From positions 1,819,001-1,883,000 of the forward strand of contig JAQFVV010006342.1 of the NCBI GenBank assembly GCA_028023455.1: a DNA stretch of 64,000 nucleotides, read 5' to 3'. The notes under the pieces are model-generated. The model did no database searches. It was not told the DNA's origin and was given only the letters and a program-made list of their open reading frames with translations. The DNA comes from Epiperipatus broadwayi. Taxonomy: Eukaryota > Onychophora > Udeonychophora > Euonychophora > Peripatidae. How positions within the stretch are numbered: position 1 is the first letter of the stretch; every line of letters starts with the position of its first letter. A program made the position numbers and the translations under genes. This document shows positions 45,669-58,879 of this stretch, piece by piece.

Positions 45669-48259
45669 TGTAATGGGATGGGGGGGGGTCGATAAGTGGA
45701 AAGTGGTAATCCTGGGGTGATGGAATAATTATCATCAACTCCAGTAAAATTAAATTATAAGAGTATAATAAATAATATATATTTATAAAAGTATTATAAG
45801 TAAATATTTAAAGATATAAGGATATGAGATCAAGAGATCTCTGAAATCATTGAGAGATCAGAAGTTACTAATTCAGAAGAGCAACTAAAAGCATAATTAT
45901 TTATCAACCAGCATTATTGTAAGTCAAAGTATGTATAAGTAAATATTAAGAGAACCAACCATCATCATTAATGATGGGAATAAACAAATCAGTACAATAT
46001 ATCAATACAGTAAATCAACAGACCATCTTGTGGCTGGATGTGAACAATAAAAATAAGAATTAACAGTCAACCTTGTGACTGGATTGGAAATGGGTCTTCT
46101 GTAGACCAGGCTAACTATTGAGCCTTTGCCATCTTGGGCAATTATTTAAACACAACTTGGATGCAACAGCTTAGTGCCCATCCATTAGAATACATAACTA
46201 GAAAAATCTAAACAATAATGCTGGGACATTAAAACATGCTGATCATCATCAATGCTCAGGCCACTTGTACTGGCCAACTATAAACTTAAATTTTTAATAA
46301 GACTAAAGTAAAATAAAAAATAATAGTGCATGGGCTTTAAAGAGTATCCTCTTTTGGGCCAACCAGGATGATGATTGATCATCTCTGGATGCCCCAAAGC
46401 ACTAAATATACATCCCCATTTATCCATGTCCGAAATCTAGCTCAGAGAACACAAGCTCTATTACTGTATGTGACCAAGAGATGATGGAATACAATTTTTA
46501 ACAATTAAATATAAGTTTATTAATAGCAAAAAAAATAAATAAGGTCTTATAAGGGTTCTGATTTTGAAAAGTATACAATAATAAAAGTCATTACACTGTA
46601 ATTTACAATATTACTACAAAATTCAAATGATCACATTGAGATTAAAATAATTACTATCCAACATTTAAATTGTTACAATGATTTACATATATGTACACAC
46701 AGATGCACGATTTCTAATATACAATTAATATATTTCAATTGATATAAAATAATTATAAAAAAAATGATTAAATTTTATATGTTATACTTGCCAAGCATTC
46801 ATCTATATACACACACATACATGTGTGTGCAGGTAATTTCTAAACATATTTGACTTAACCTACAATAATACATGATTAAGCTTTTAAATTATATTTTAAA
46901 GAATACAGATCCTTAAGCTAGGTTTACTAAAATGCTTACATAGAATTACACAGATTATTTATAAAATTAATATTGTCCAACAATAAATAATAATTTTTAC
47001 ATAAAATTTACATATTTAATCAATATTAAAAAAAATCACTTTATCAAATTCTATTACAGCTTTCTTTATTCTTTTTTTTTTTTTAAAGTATAGTCAATTT
47101 TTTTTTGAGAGATTAGAAAGCTTTTTATCAGGTTATCCCTTAACTAATTATAAATGTCTTTAATTTCAAAAATATAGATTTAAAATGTCTTCCCAAATGA
47201 ATTATTTAAAAACAACTCACTTTTGTATACACATTTATCTGTGCTTCTCTTCGCATATGTAGACACATCAGCATACATATAACTACTTCTTTATTCAGCT
47301 GGTGTTTTCTCTTGGGCAAGTTGTTTTTTTTGGTCATTCCAGGTAATTGTCATCATCAGGTAAAAGTACATAATTCAGGTATGGTTGGCTTTTTTCCTTC
47401 TGTAGTCAGTTTCACTTATACTTGGATTTTGTAAGCTTCAGGTCAGCAAGCTGTTTTCCAGAACACTTTTAAGGCTATGAATTACACAGAATCTTGACCC
47501 ATTTTCCTCCATGTAAATTCAAATTCCACCAGTGAATTGTATAGCAGCCACTTCCTTGCATTCTTACATCCTCGTGGCAGTTCTCTTGATAATTATCTTA
47601 GCCATCTTTGCAGCTAGCTTTACTATGGCTATTTTCTGCTACAGTTACCAACTCTTGACAAAATATTTTAGCCAAATTTACAGCTAGCCCTCCTACTAAC
47701 TCTTACAAAACTGCAAGCCAAAACTAACTGATATTTTTTGTCAGTCTTTTATAACCTTGGTTAGGTCATGTGACAAAAACACAGTGGCTGTTTTCAATTA
47801 ACTTTAATCCATTTGAAAACAAGTTGAAAATTTCATGTTTTTACTTTAATCTTTGGAATTTGACCAAAGGTGTGATAATCCTTTAGAATTTTTAATCTTC
47901 AAAGATTTTTAACTACATAGTAGAAATGCAAACAAGCATTAATTTAAAAAGATATTTTGTACAAGTTTTAATTAAAAGATTTTAAAAATAAATTATGCTT
48001 GTTTTTCTTTTGTTAATTTCAAAATCAGAATTACAAATATTATTTATCAGACCTTTTTAAAATACTTATTTCACAAAGAAATTTTACTTTAAACCTAGAG
48101 TTATTTAACCCTTTGCTTATTATTATTTTATTTTAGGAAATATAAAAAAATATCTACAAAATTTTATGACTGTGTTTATTTCTACTTTTCCTTTATTTTA
48201 CATATACATATATTCACATACACTACATTTGTGTATATTATGTAACCCAACTGGTTACA
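45669..48259. other. unassigned region, possible solo LTR
   Basis: The stretch starts TGTAATGGGATGG, ends CTGGTTACA and has ATAT on both outer sides. These are LTR-like TG...CA ends in an AT-rich target, and the length (2.59 kb) is not far from that of the LTRs at 6.5 kb. No similarity to those LTRs was seen. In this composition the short signals could be chance. No protein is visible inside. Confidence 0.22.
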
Positions 48260-48360
48260 ATATATACACGTTTGCATTTTATCAAATTTCAACTAGTTGT
48301 TTATTGCTCTATAAACCATATAAATATATAATTTCAATGTCATTATAACTTCCAAGATTT

Positions 48361-48463
48361 TTTTTTTTTTTTCATCCGTCAAAGCATTGGCCGGAAAGCA
48401 AACCCACGAACTTGGAACAACTACTTGTAAGGCAGCTGTGATGATCACTCGGACATCAACGCT
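48361..48463 (-). repeat. tRNA-Val-like retrosequence with poly-A tail
   Basis: On the minus strand, 48463-48383 folds as a tRNA-like molecule. The acceptor stem is AGCGTTG with CAATGCT (seven pairs, one G-U). The anticodon stem is GCTGC with GTAGT around loop CTTACAA, giving anticodon TAC (Val). AGTGATCATCACAG is close to a tRNA-Val D arm. The T arm is damaged (GTGGGTTTGC), so it is not a healthy tRNA gene. A 14-base A tail follows shortly after, which marks it as a retroposed tRNA or short SINE. Confidence 0.65.
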
Positions 48464-51400
48464 AAACAAGATTTAATATTTTTTTGTCTATTAGTACACA
48501 ATCTTCTTGGCAGTTTTCAAATCCATTAACCTTTATTCTTAAATCATACATATTAATAACCTATAAATTAGGGTTTATTTTTCTACTTTTTTCAAATATT
48601 AAAATTTCGGATTATAGAATAAAATTTATCCCCTTGCTTCTGATTTGTTTACAAGCATAATTCATAAATTTTCACAAATATTATTCCTAAGCAGAAATTA
48701 ATATTACTACTGTAAAAGGACTAATTTCTTATTATTTATGATCTTCATTTAAGTCATATATTTTTCCTTTGAAAATTTTTTTCTTGTCTTCAAGATCACA
48801 TTTTTTTGCTCTCTTCTCACTCCCCTTCTCCCCCCCCCCCCAAAGATCAAATTTCTTTACATTTTTTTTATTTTGTTTCAATTTTTTTCTCTCACTTTAA
48901 TAACCTATCATAATATATATATAAGCAATAAATACAAAAAGAAATGTAGAATAGTACAAATATAAATAGATTAAATATTATCTTCCCTTTTATATTCCAC
49001 AAAATAATAACTTATTTAAAAATGCAATTTGATCTCATAATATTTATAAAGTTACTTTAAATAATTAATACATAAATTAATTACTTAGCGTCTTTTCTTT
49101 CAGATATGTTTGGATTCCTAGAACTAAAATCATAGTTTAAAAAAAAGGAATCAATATACTGTATATATAAATCAATAATCCACCATAGTACAGAAGATTA
49201 AAATAAATATTTAATATAATATGGTTAAATGTTTATAATACATTAAATATAAATTTGTTCCAAGTGTTCATTTATTATAGAATATTAACAGATAACTATT
49301 TGAAAAATGTACAATATTATCCATGGGTTTACTGAAATTAAATTAAAATAACTTTTATTAATGTAAATGTCACTTCATTTGAGATGTCACTATACACTAA
49401 AGCTAGCTCAAATCTTTCCTTTACTATACGTTTCTTCTAGCTTGATGCATGTATCACGTTCTTGTCTTGTGATTTAATTCCCTTTTTAACAATTTTCTAC
49501 ATTATCTCTATCTCTCAAGAATATTCATTTTTGAACTGCTTCTCTAGAGATAATTTATTAGTGTTGTTAATTAGTTTTTCTCTTATCAAGGTATTTTAAA
49601 TCTAACAACTTAATTATGTATTTTTGAATTGCGCTTTTCTTTCATTATTAAACTTCTACTCCAATTATTATCATTTTAAATAATTTAATGTAAATGTTAG
49701 TTTATAGTACACACATATTTTAGCACATTTAATGTGAATGTGTAAAGCTAAACTGATCCATACTTCCTTCCCAATGAATTCCAAGAGATCTAGATTTTTT
49801 AAAAACTAATAACATAAAATAGTATTGCTTTGAAGTTCATAAGAAATTAGAGCACCATTACATTATCATAATCAAATTATTTTGACTGTATACAACTATT
49901 AACAAAGAAGCATTACTGTGGAAATTAAACTTATAAACATTGTGCTAGAAACTCATCATATTATTAAATTCTGATCAAATTTACCTATTCAAGCAATAGT
50001 CCATTAGCACAGTCTAATTAATTATTTTGACTTTATACAAGAGTTAAAAAAGACAAACACTATGCTATAGACTCATTATATTGTTTAATTCTAATGATTT
50101 TTTCTAAAATGCAACAGCATGATTAAACTATATAGTGATAGTACAAACGTAAACATTGATAAGAAGACATAAGAGAATAATTCTATCTAACCAACATTTT
50201 TTGCAATAGTTTTATGATAAATGAGGATTAGCTGCAGTTATAAACATAAAATCTAATACCCAACTTGATTCCTGAAATAAAATACTTATATCTTTCGATT
50301 ATTTGTGTTGACCAGCAAATGTAATATATACATATCACACATTCGCACTTAATCAATACATGTATATTAATATTAAACTTCAAAAATAAAAAGCCTTCTA
50401 GTATTATGTTCGTTTGCTTTTAATAAAAATGAATAAGTTATAAAATATATTTTAAAAAATTTTTTGCAATGATTTTATGGAAAATAGTATGCAAATTAAA
50501 ATAACAAATTGTAAAAAATAAAATGTAAATGAGGACTAGATGTGGGCACAAATATAAAACCTAATACATAATTTGATTACAGAAATAAAGTACTTGTATC
50601 TTTCACATATATCTGATGACCAGCAGCAATATATATATATATATTAAAAGGTGTAAAGGTTGCCTTGACAGCAGTTAGAAATATTGGTTGCTATATTTAC
50701 TGTGAATGTTTAGATGATTACTGGTTGGAAACTAATTATATATATATATGACTTTGAAAAAAAAAAGCTATGTAATATTATATTTGATTATTTTTAATAA
50801 AAATGAATAAGTTATAAATTTTTAAAAAAGCATGATCTAAAAAGGAAAAAAAAGTGAAAATAATACCAAATTTAGATTAATAATATGATAATACCACTAG
50901 TCAAATAATTAAATTTAACTTACCATTTCAACAAATGGTGCATTATCTTTTCTATATTCTTGATATAATGTTTGACTAAAATAAATAAATATGTTTGTTT
51001 TATAAACACTTGTATTACATTAATAATATATATATACACAATTTTAAATTGTATAAATTATGTTTACTACCTATATGTTTGGTGTTGAGTTTATATACCT
51101 TACCTTATGAATAAAATATGAAAATTGTTACAAGCTTAAAAAAGAGACTTTCAATGATAAAACATTGATGTTGAAAGGGTCATTTAAATTTCACAAATCT
51201 AATATTGATAATATTAGCTAATTATTTATCATACAAATGTATACATATCAATATATTATAAACTTCTAATTAAAATAGAGAATCCTTCTCTACTTCATAT
51301 CCACTTAGACTTGAAGGAAATATACTGAAATAGAATTATAAAGTAAAATAAAGATTTTCATGTTGATTATCTCAAAATTTTTATTGGAGTATAAATATTT

Positions 51401-51648
51401 CATAAAATTTACTTTTCCTGTGTTTTATTTTGCCAAAATTTTAATTATATAATTATAATTTTTCACAATGTTTATGTTTAATAATAGTAATGCCAAATTG
51501 GGCAATATTTCTTGAATTATACAAGTTTTTAGATAACTTTGATTAATTTTAGCTTGGAAAAACAAATGAGAATATTTCGACAGACTAGCAACTGCCATTA
51601 TCAAGGTTAACTTTTGAAAGAACAATCATTAGATCTCAAACAATAACG
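48464..51648. other. AT-rich DNA, no gene seen
   Basis: No coding signature. A 93-bp block at about 50645-50737 (GGTGTAAAGGTTGCCTTGAC and following) lies between two (TA)n tracts and is less AT-rich, so it may be a short mobile fragment. Confidence 0.4.
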
Positions 51649-51933
51649 TTACTCAGTACAAGATGAGAAGTGAGATTCAACTTGAAGTAGTTCAGCATTC
51701 ACAATATGAGGCGTATCAAAATTTTTATTTCCCTCAGTTTTTTCACCTATTAATTTCAAGTTAATATTAGATAAAATGAGAAGTTTCCACATAGCTGGAA
51801 TACATTGTGCTTCATCATCCCTATTTAAACCAGTAGGTCTCTTTAATATTTCAATTGACTCTCTCATCGTTCTCAAATCATATCTTTCCAAATTAACAAG
51901 TATTTTTGTATTGTCAAAATCAGGTTTGTGCAA
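51649..51933 (-). pseudogene. Penelope-like element nuclease C-terminal fragment
   Basis: The frame includes KILVNLERYDLRTMRESIEI, then LKRPTGLNRDDE and IPAMWKLLI. The order R-x-x-R-E-(S/A)-I-E-I, N-R-D-D and a late Trp matches the end of PLE GIY-YIG nucleases, where the Glu of RE-x-IEI is catalytic. The Y-I-G part is missing upstream, so only the tail of the domain remains. I rely on this motif order alone. Confidence 0.6.
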
Positions 51934-52640
51934 TTTCTAAAAAATGGGAAGTAAAAACTGATGTGCTAATTTTTTGATTAAAAGCATTTCTATGTTCCTT
52001 AATTCTGACATTATTTTATCTACATCATATATCTGTGAAAACATTATATATATATGAGAGAGAGAGAAAATTTGAACCCAGATTTTCAACCTCCCTTTAA
52101 TCATTCACTGCATCTTATATAACCAATACCCATGACCACATACATGTGAAAAAGATAAATAATCTCCAATATATATATATATATATTGTGCTGACTAGCA
52201 CTAACAGTTGATTCAGATCATATATAATCCATGCTCAATTTATATTAAGGTACTTCAAACTTTAATGGACAGGCTTCAATGTTCTCCACTCTTCAACTCT
52301 TCAGCTATCCATATCATTGAAAATCTGATGATGACATGTGCAAATTCTATCTAATTACATTTAGCTTAAAAGTAGACTCCTCAATGCATACATGGATCTG
52401 AGAGATAACAACAAAAATGTAAGCCTACATTCTAAGTTGTGTGCTAATCTGTAAGCTTCTAGATAACCATATCAGGAAGAAAAAAGAAGCCTGTTTCTCT
52501 CTCTCAAAAAAAAAAAATATCACCAAGAAAAATATGGTAATTCACTTGTTATTTACATTAGTGTTTGCTAAATCTAAATAATGAGTTTATTTTTTAAGGG
52601 TGAATATGAATATCTTACAATATTTCCTTTCCCTCTAGAT
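51934..52640. other. AT-rich DNA, no gene seen
   Basis: A GA/TA-rich microsatellite lies near 52045-52070 and (TA)n near 52170. Nothing coding is supported. Confidence 0.45.
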
Positions 52641-53375
52641 CAGTGTTTCCCAACCTGTGGTACATGTACCACTGGTGGTACGCGAGTTGCTGGTTGGTGG
52701 TACACGAAAAATAATCAATAATGGTGAACATAAAAAAAATTAAATCTTAAAAATATCATAGAAACGTTTTTTCCTATAATTCATAAAAATTATTTTAATT
52801 AATAATATTATAATACAGTAAAGTTGTTAATATGCACAGTCGATAACAATCTTTAATGTTAATGATAAAATTGAAAGTATGATTAAGAAATTAGATTTTT
52901 GGAAACAGTGTATCAAAAACAATCAACCGGAAGTATTCAAAACTCTACATATTTTTTTGTTTGAAAATAAGGTTAGTCAGTCTTAAGATATATGAGAAAA
53001 TATAATAGCACATTTAACAGGATTAAAATTGTATTTCAAGGAATATTTTCCAAAACCCAAAAACACAAATGATAATTGGATTTCAAACCCCTTCTATGCA
53101 GAAAATTTAGAAAATACTACATCATTATCAATAAAGGATAAAGAAAATTTAATTCAAATGACACAATCTAATTAATTTTTGGTTAAACATTAAAAAATAT
53201 GAACAACTTTCTGAGAAAGCTCTTAAATTATTATTACCGTTTACTAGTATGGAATTAGTAGGAAGAGCTTTTTCTTCATATATTTTTTAAAAAATAAGTA
53301 TTGAAACAGATTGAATGCAGCTGTAGACTTAAGGGTATACCTCACATATTTTGAACCAAATTTCAAAAAATGATA
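52641..53375 (+). mobile_element. Truncated hAT transposon (ZBED5-like transposase end)
   Basis: The start CAGTGTTTCCCAACCTGTGG, followed by TACATGTACC, is a well-known hAT terminal sequence. CTCTAGAT just before it would be the 8-bp target copy. From about 52870, broken frames resemble the C-terminal half of ZBED5-type hAT transposase: KLDFWKQCIKNNQPE, HLTGLKLYFKEYFP, NPFYAENLEN, SLSIKDKENLIQM, LSEKALKLLLPFTSMELV and LNAAVDLRVYLTYFEPNFK. Only this dimerisation-region part is left, directly behind the 5' terminus, so the middle was deleted. No matching right terminus or second CTCTAGAT was found. Stops and frame changes make it inactive. Confidence 0.75.
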
Positions 53376-53469
53376 GTTATGATTTACACCACATGTGGCC
53401 ATGGGGTGATGCTGCAGTACCATCAACAACCGGTAAGAAGCCTGCAAGTGATAAATAAAATTTTCAAAA

Positions 53470-54190
53470 ATGGCTGAAATCGTCAATGGAAAAAAAAAAA
53501 TTAAAAAATCACACTAAAATCGTCGATGGAAAAAAAATAATTAAAAAATCACACTAAAATCATCGTTGGAAAAACAAATAATTAAAAAGTCACACTAAAA
53601 TCATCAATGGAAAAAAAAACACTAAAATGATAAAAAAAAATACCCGAGGCAATAAAACAAATATATCGAAAGTACAAATTATAAAAAAAAAATAATTAAA
53701 AAATGGAAAAAAAAAACACTCAAATCATAAAAAACAAATGCCCGAGAGAAACAAACAAATACATCGAACGTACAAATTATAAAAAAAAAAAAAGAAAATA
53801 TCATAAAATTCAAATTAAAAAAAAACAGATATCGGTGAAAATATGACACACACCCTCAAATCAACAATTCGTCACTTCTGAGGCAATGTATATTAAACAA
53901 ATATATCAGAAATATAAAAAAAGCACAACAAAGTGCTATAAAATTCAAATAAAAAAAAACAGAAATGGTTGAAAATAGAAAACAAACAACAAATAGACAA
54001 ATTGAAATGACTAAATCAAACTAACAATGGAGGAATGCGGGAAAATCGAAATGGACAAATTGAAATGATGAAATTGCACAAATCATCGATGGAACCAAAA
54101 ATAAATAAAAAAATCACCTCAAATCATCGATGGAACAATAAATAATAAAATCCCCTCAAATCATCGATGGAAAAAAAAAAAAGCCCTGAA
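53470..54190. repeat. degenerate ~40-bp tandem repeats, ATCATCGATGGAA core
   Basis: Units with ATCRTCRATGGAAAAA then ATTAAAAAATCACACTAAA repeat at about 53477, 53518, 53558 and 53600. Related units recur at 54085-54175. A-runs of varying length blur the period between the two blocks. It looks like an old minisatellite expanded next to the truncated hAT. Confidence 0.7.
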
Positions 54191-54426
54191 ACAAGGCAAA
54201 CGTATAAATGACACCCCCCTCAATAAAGAATTTCTAACCAAAAGTAGTTGAAACTGACAAATTGAATGACTAAATCACACAAATCCTTCTAATATAAAAA
54301 ACTTTTAAAAAAAAATCAAGAAAAGGCCATGAAATTCGAATTAGAGCAAAAATAGTAAAACTATAATGTAAATGTCTAAAAAAAGTAAGGAACCTCACTG
54401 ATAATGGAGCATGGAGTAGTTTTCAA

Positions 54427-54517
54427 AAAAATATACTAAATTTCATCAATTTAAATAAAGAAGTAAAAGACAAAAAAATATACTAAATTTCATCAGTTTA
54501 AATAAAGAAATAAAAGT
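54427..54517. repeat. tandem duplication, about 45-bp unit
   Basis: AAAAAATATACTAAATTTCA followed by TCARTTTAAATAAAGAARTA occurs twice in a row with two or three differences. Confidence 0.9.
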
Positions 54518-54699
54518 CTTTCTAAAAAGCAATAAGGACATTACACCAGAGAGGTTCTAATTGTCTCCCAAAACTTTATCAAATTAATTTTTTCTCTGTT
54601 TCCAATTATGTAAAAGCATCAAAAAGAATGTATCAGAAAAGGATCATACCCAGAAACAAGACTCTCATTAATTCTTGATCATCTATTGTGGATTACTAG

Positions 54700-55320
54700 A
54701 TGTAAGCTAATATTTAATCATCAATCTTGCACTATAACCTCCAATCCAACAAATTTTATTTCCACTGCTTCAAATGCACATTTATTAGACTTATTTTAAC
54801 TCCAATTTCTTTTAAAAGCTTTCTAGTGGATTCCCAAGATTGCTCCTTACTTCAGATCACTAGCAAGAAATCATCAAAATATAGAATGATCTCAGGAATT
54901 CCAACCATTAAAATTTAACAATTGCTTGCTGAAATATAGGTGGACACGCCAAATACTAAAAGACAGTCAATTAATTTTCGTAAAGTTTCCTTATGAATTA
55001 TTTATTGTTAGTTGTCTGAAGGCTTTATTTTCTATTGGTGGTTGAAGATAAGCATCCCAGAGGTCAAATCTAAAAAAACCCTACCTCCAAATAAGGTAGA
55101 AAATATCTTTTTAACTAATAGAGGTAAAGCTTTATCTAATATACAGTGATAGTCTTTACAGATTTTTTCCCACTATTTTTAATAATGAATACAATTGAAG
55201 CAGATCATTCAGAATAAAATATTAGTTTAAATCACTCCCTCATGCTGCAGCTTACCCAACTCTTCAGAAATGTTAGTTCTTTAAGAAAAAAAGTACAATA
55301 GCAGCTGATTGGTTTAATGT
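54700..55320 (-). pseudogene. Decayed Ty3/gypsy reverse transcriptase
   Basis: On the minus strand, broken frames from about 55265 read EELGKLQHEGVI, then CKDYHCILDKALP, IFSTLFGGRVFLDLTSGM and, near 54890, ILYFDDFLLV with KLLKEIGVKI after it. This is the order of the gypsy reverse transcriptase: E-x-L-x-x-G-x-I, DYR-like, GG-x-x-F-x-x-x-D, and the Y/F-x-DD active site. Many stops and frame changes mean no protein is made. It lies downstream of the gag fragment on the same strand, consistent with one old element. Confidence 0.75.
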
Positions 55321-56140
55321 GTTTCTTTATAAATAATTGAATAGTTGTTCTCTTGATAAGGATCCAAAATAGGTTAAAAAATCTTAGTATATTGTTTTTT
55401 AAATTTTAATAGCTTATTTGATTCTTTTTCATTAGGGTGTAGCCCATTGATTAAATCTAGTTCCAGTCCATTAAGTAACTATGCTCCACTTAAACAAGTA
55501 ATAGTAATTGTATATATTTAGATATTTTTCGGACATTGATCTAAACCTCTCACAGAAAGTATAAATTGCTTGAGTCTGATAGTTATAGATTAATTTTGGT
55601 GTGAACTTCAAATAGGCCTTTTAATTTCTAGTTATTCTAGCCTGACATTGTTTTTGATGTAATAGAGATGGTTGATTTAGAATCAATCTCCATTATCACA
55701 GAAATAACATTAATGGGGGTTAAAGTTTTTTAGAAATTGGGATTTCACTTGTTAAGTGCATTTAAATTTAATTTTTTTGTGACTTGATTGATGGTACTAT
55801 TTACTATATAAACCATTATATCACTAATTTGTCTCTTTTTTTATAAGACAGACAACTTTGGTATGTTCCAATATGTTGGCAAAATGACAACTAGCATTAA
55901 TATATAGACACTGACTGACTAAATGGTTTTTTTTTTCTTTTTTAGCAAAGGTAACAATTTTATTTCTTTCACAGTTGTTTGGTGCTTTGTTTATCTCAGG
56001 TAATTACTGCAATGTTAATTGGCCTTTCATCTTATTTATATTGTGTCATTTTTATTTCTGCATTTGAACTCAGCATAAGTGCAGACTAATCAAGCATTTC
56101 TTCTCTTACTGAACCTATCAAATGTAATACTAGAATCCAT
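55321..56140 (-). other. probable remnant between gypsy gag and reverse transcriptase
   Basis: By position this should hold the nucleocapsid and protease. A faint LLNGLELDLINGL phrase near 55430-55480 could be the end of a retroviral-type protease. I see no DTG/DSG active-site motif. Confidence 0.3.
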
Positions 56141-56389
56141 CTATAATCTGATTTTTAATGCATAATCTATCAAATCAGCTGATCTCTCTCTGTGCCTCCT
56201 TGAAAAATGTTCCAAAATCAGACCAATGTTCTTTTGCAATTCATATGTATAGTTAATTATATTTTTATCAACCTTCTGGTTATGTAGGTTGAATTTATAT
56301 CTTTGCATTATAACCAGGGAATTTGGCACAGAATAGGCATTTAGGAGTTTAGTAGCCTCATCAAACATTAGTTTAGAAGGGTGTAGCAA
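56141..56389 (-). pseudogene. Gypsy-type gag fragment
   Basis: The short frame reads FDEATKLLNAYSVPNSLVIM, then QRYKFNLHNQKVDKNIINYT. This resembles the capsid stretch of invertebrate gypsy (K02A2.6-like) gag proteins, where a P-x-x-x-x-IxQR-(F/Y)-KFN segment is followed by a Y-x-x-EL helix. The expected LRDR-x-V-x-GI end appears only as a blurred copy, so the frame is damaged. The parts seen differ clearly from the intact gag at 10.2-12.3 kb, so this is another gypsy lineage. Confidence 0.65.
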
Positions 56390-57646
56390 TGCTACCTGTA
56401 AAATGAGAACCTGGTAAGTAATTGAACCTTTATGAGCATGGCCAATCTTATTTCTTTAATTTCATTAGTCTCCATAAAAAATTTATCTGTCCAAGTATGC
56501 TAGCTATGATCCTAGATACAATTAATTGAATTTCAAGTGGCCCCATTCAAGCCATTATTTTCAAAAAAATCCAAGAACACACCCTGATAAGTATTCACTA
56601 TTTCACTTCACCGGTGTTCAATCACTTATACTTATGTAAACAGATCCCATAATTTTCATCAATTTATTGATATTTACATTGAAGACAAACTTGAATTAAT
56701 ATTTTAACTGTTTTATTATATAACTTATGAGATTCAAATAGAAGCCATCTTCAATACATACATAGATCCAGAAGATAACAGATGTATTTGTTCTAAATGG
56801 CACACTGATCTTTAGATTCTAACACAAACACCCCCCACAAAATAAAAAGGCCAAGAGACCATCCATTTCCCTCTAAAAACAAAGGAAATGAACCACAAAT
56901 ACATTAATTTATCTTTATTTCCATTGATTTGTTTATTTATATATATATTACCCAATAATAGTTATTTCCTGTTTGCTGAATCCAAATGATAAGTTCATTT
57001 TTTAAGAATGAACTGAATAAGTCAGAACAATATACAAATAAGTAAATGTTGATTTGATGACAAATTTAATACAGTAATAAATATCTTTAAAATATGAAAA
57101 CTTGTGACTAATAAATGTGAAACTTGTTTGTTTAATTACGAATGTATAATCATAAAATGTGCCTGTTTTCAAAATATTTATTTTCCAGGAAATTTTTTCA
57201 ATAGTTCACAATTCCTGTTGTAAATTTTTTGCAAGAGTAATATTATATAACAAATACAGTGAAAATTTGACATCATGACTATTATATTTTATTCATTTAA
57301 TTTTATAAAAGGTAGAAGCCCCTATGTACAGAACCCAAAACAAATATTCTGCCTGCCAAATAGAAAGAGCAATATTAGTCTTGTGGCATGATAGAATTTA
57401 TAGCGTTTTAAAGATGACCATGATTCTGAATTTTTTTTATCTAGATGTATGGATTACTTCAGGTATTATGAAATGAATTTATAACATCATGAAATGATCT
57501 ATCATTAATAACTTTAATTGCATGAATTTAAAGTATACTGTCTTAAACTAGTTTATCAATTAAAAGTTAAAAAAAAAAACACATATATAATCTTTTTACA
57601 TATATGCATGTAAAAATATATATTTGACAGATATAGTATATAATGG
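56390..57646. other. AT-rich DNA, no gene seen
   Basis: No coding or RNA signature was recognised. Confidence 0.45.
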
Positions 57647-58879
57647 GCAGATATCAGAGGTGGATTAGGTGGTAAGTAGATTAAGCTGCTGCATAAGGCC
57701 CCTCTACGGGGCTCCAAGGTCTTAAAATATTTTTTCATTAGGATTCGAGGAAAATTATGTTGTTTTTTGTATACAATCAACCCTCCTATAACACAGTATT
57801 ATTTAAGCTTTTGAAAGGAATTTATTTGAGTTTTGACAGGATTTTAACTTTCAACTGGATATCAGGGAATGAAATTACTATAGCATAAATAGGTCCAAAT
57901 TAAGTATATATATATATATCAATTACACAAAAAATTTGTCTCCTCCCAAAATAATAATTTGATTTCAATTTAAATACTCTGCTTTTGAAAAGTAATAAAT
58001 TTTGCTGTTTTCTTGAAGCTGATTTATCTCCAGTGAAATGGTATATTCCTGACCTCATGCATGGTTCACCTATTTTCCCCATAGCTCCATGTGTGCCGTA
58101 TTTAAACCCTCTATGAGTAAATGTATATAAGTGTCAACACAGTTCTGTATGTATCATCACACAGATATATGTGAATAAACAGCTGTACTATCATAGATTT
58201 ATATGTATTACAGCATGTATATTTTATTTAAAATCAAATCTTTTAAATTATACATTTTATTTTGTTAAATGAGCCAATTTGTTATTTTATATTAAAAATG
58301 GAATGTATATGCATAAAGTTCATATACACATATAAATGAAATACTTAAAAGTTTCTAATAATTCTTAATTTTAAATTAAAAGTTATAAACAAAAATAGCA
58401 TGTGAGTGAGGTTTGTTTATTATCACATTTCAAAGTAAAGTTAATATCAAATACATTTTTGAACATGCAACAACAAAAAAAAAACAAAAAAAATATGCAG
58501 AAATCAAAAAAAATTGAATTTAAAAAAGTACTTAATTTTTTTTTTTGTTATTCTTTTCATTACTTAGATTTTTTAGGGACCTCTGGGAATTCTTTTTTTT
58601 TTTTTTGTTATATGTATGTTTTTGATTTTGTTGATCACATTTAAAACTTACTTCTATCTATCAAATAACAATTTTTGGAAGGAAAACCACAAAAACAAAA
58701 AAAAAGGGTACATCGATCGAAATGAATTTTAAAAAGTAGTTACTTTTGATTCTTCTCATTACTTAATATTTTTTATATATTTTTTTTTTGGCGGCGGTTG
58801 GGTATTCTACGACAAAATCAGCTTCTTTTCTTTTTGATATTTTTGTTGTTTTATAATAAATTACAAATACCGAATCGAT

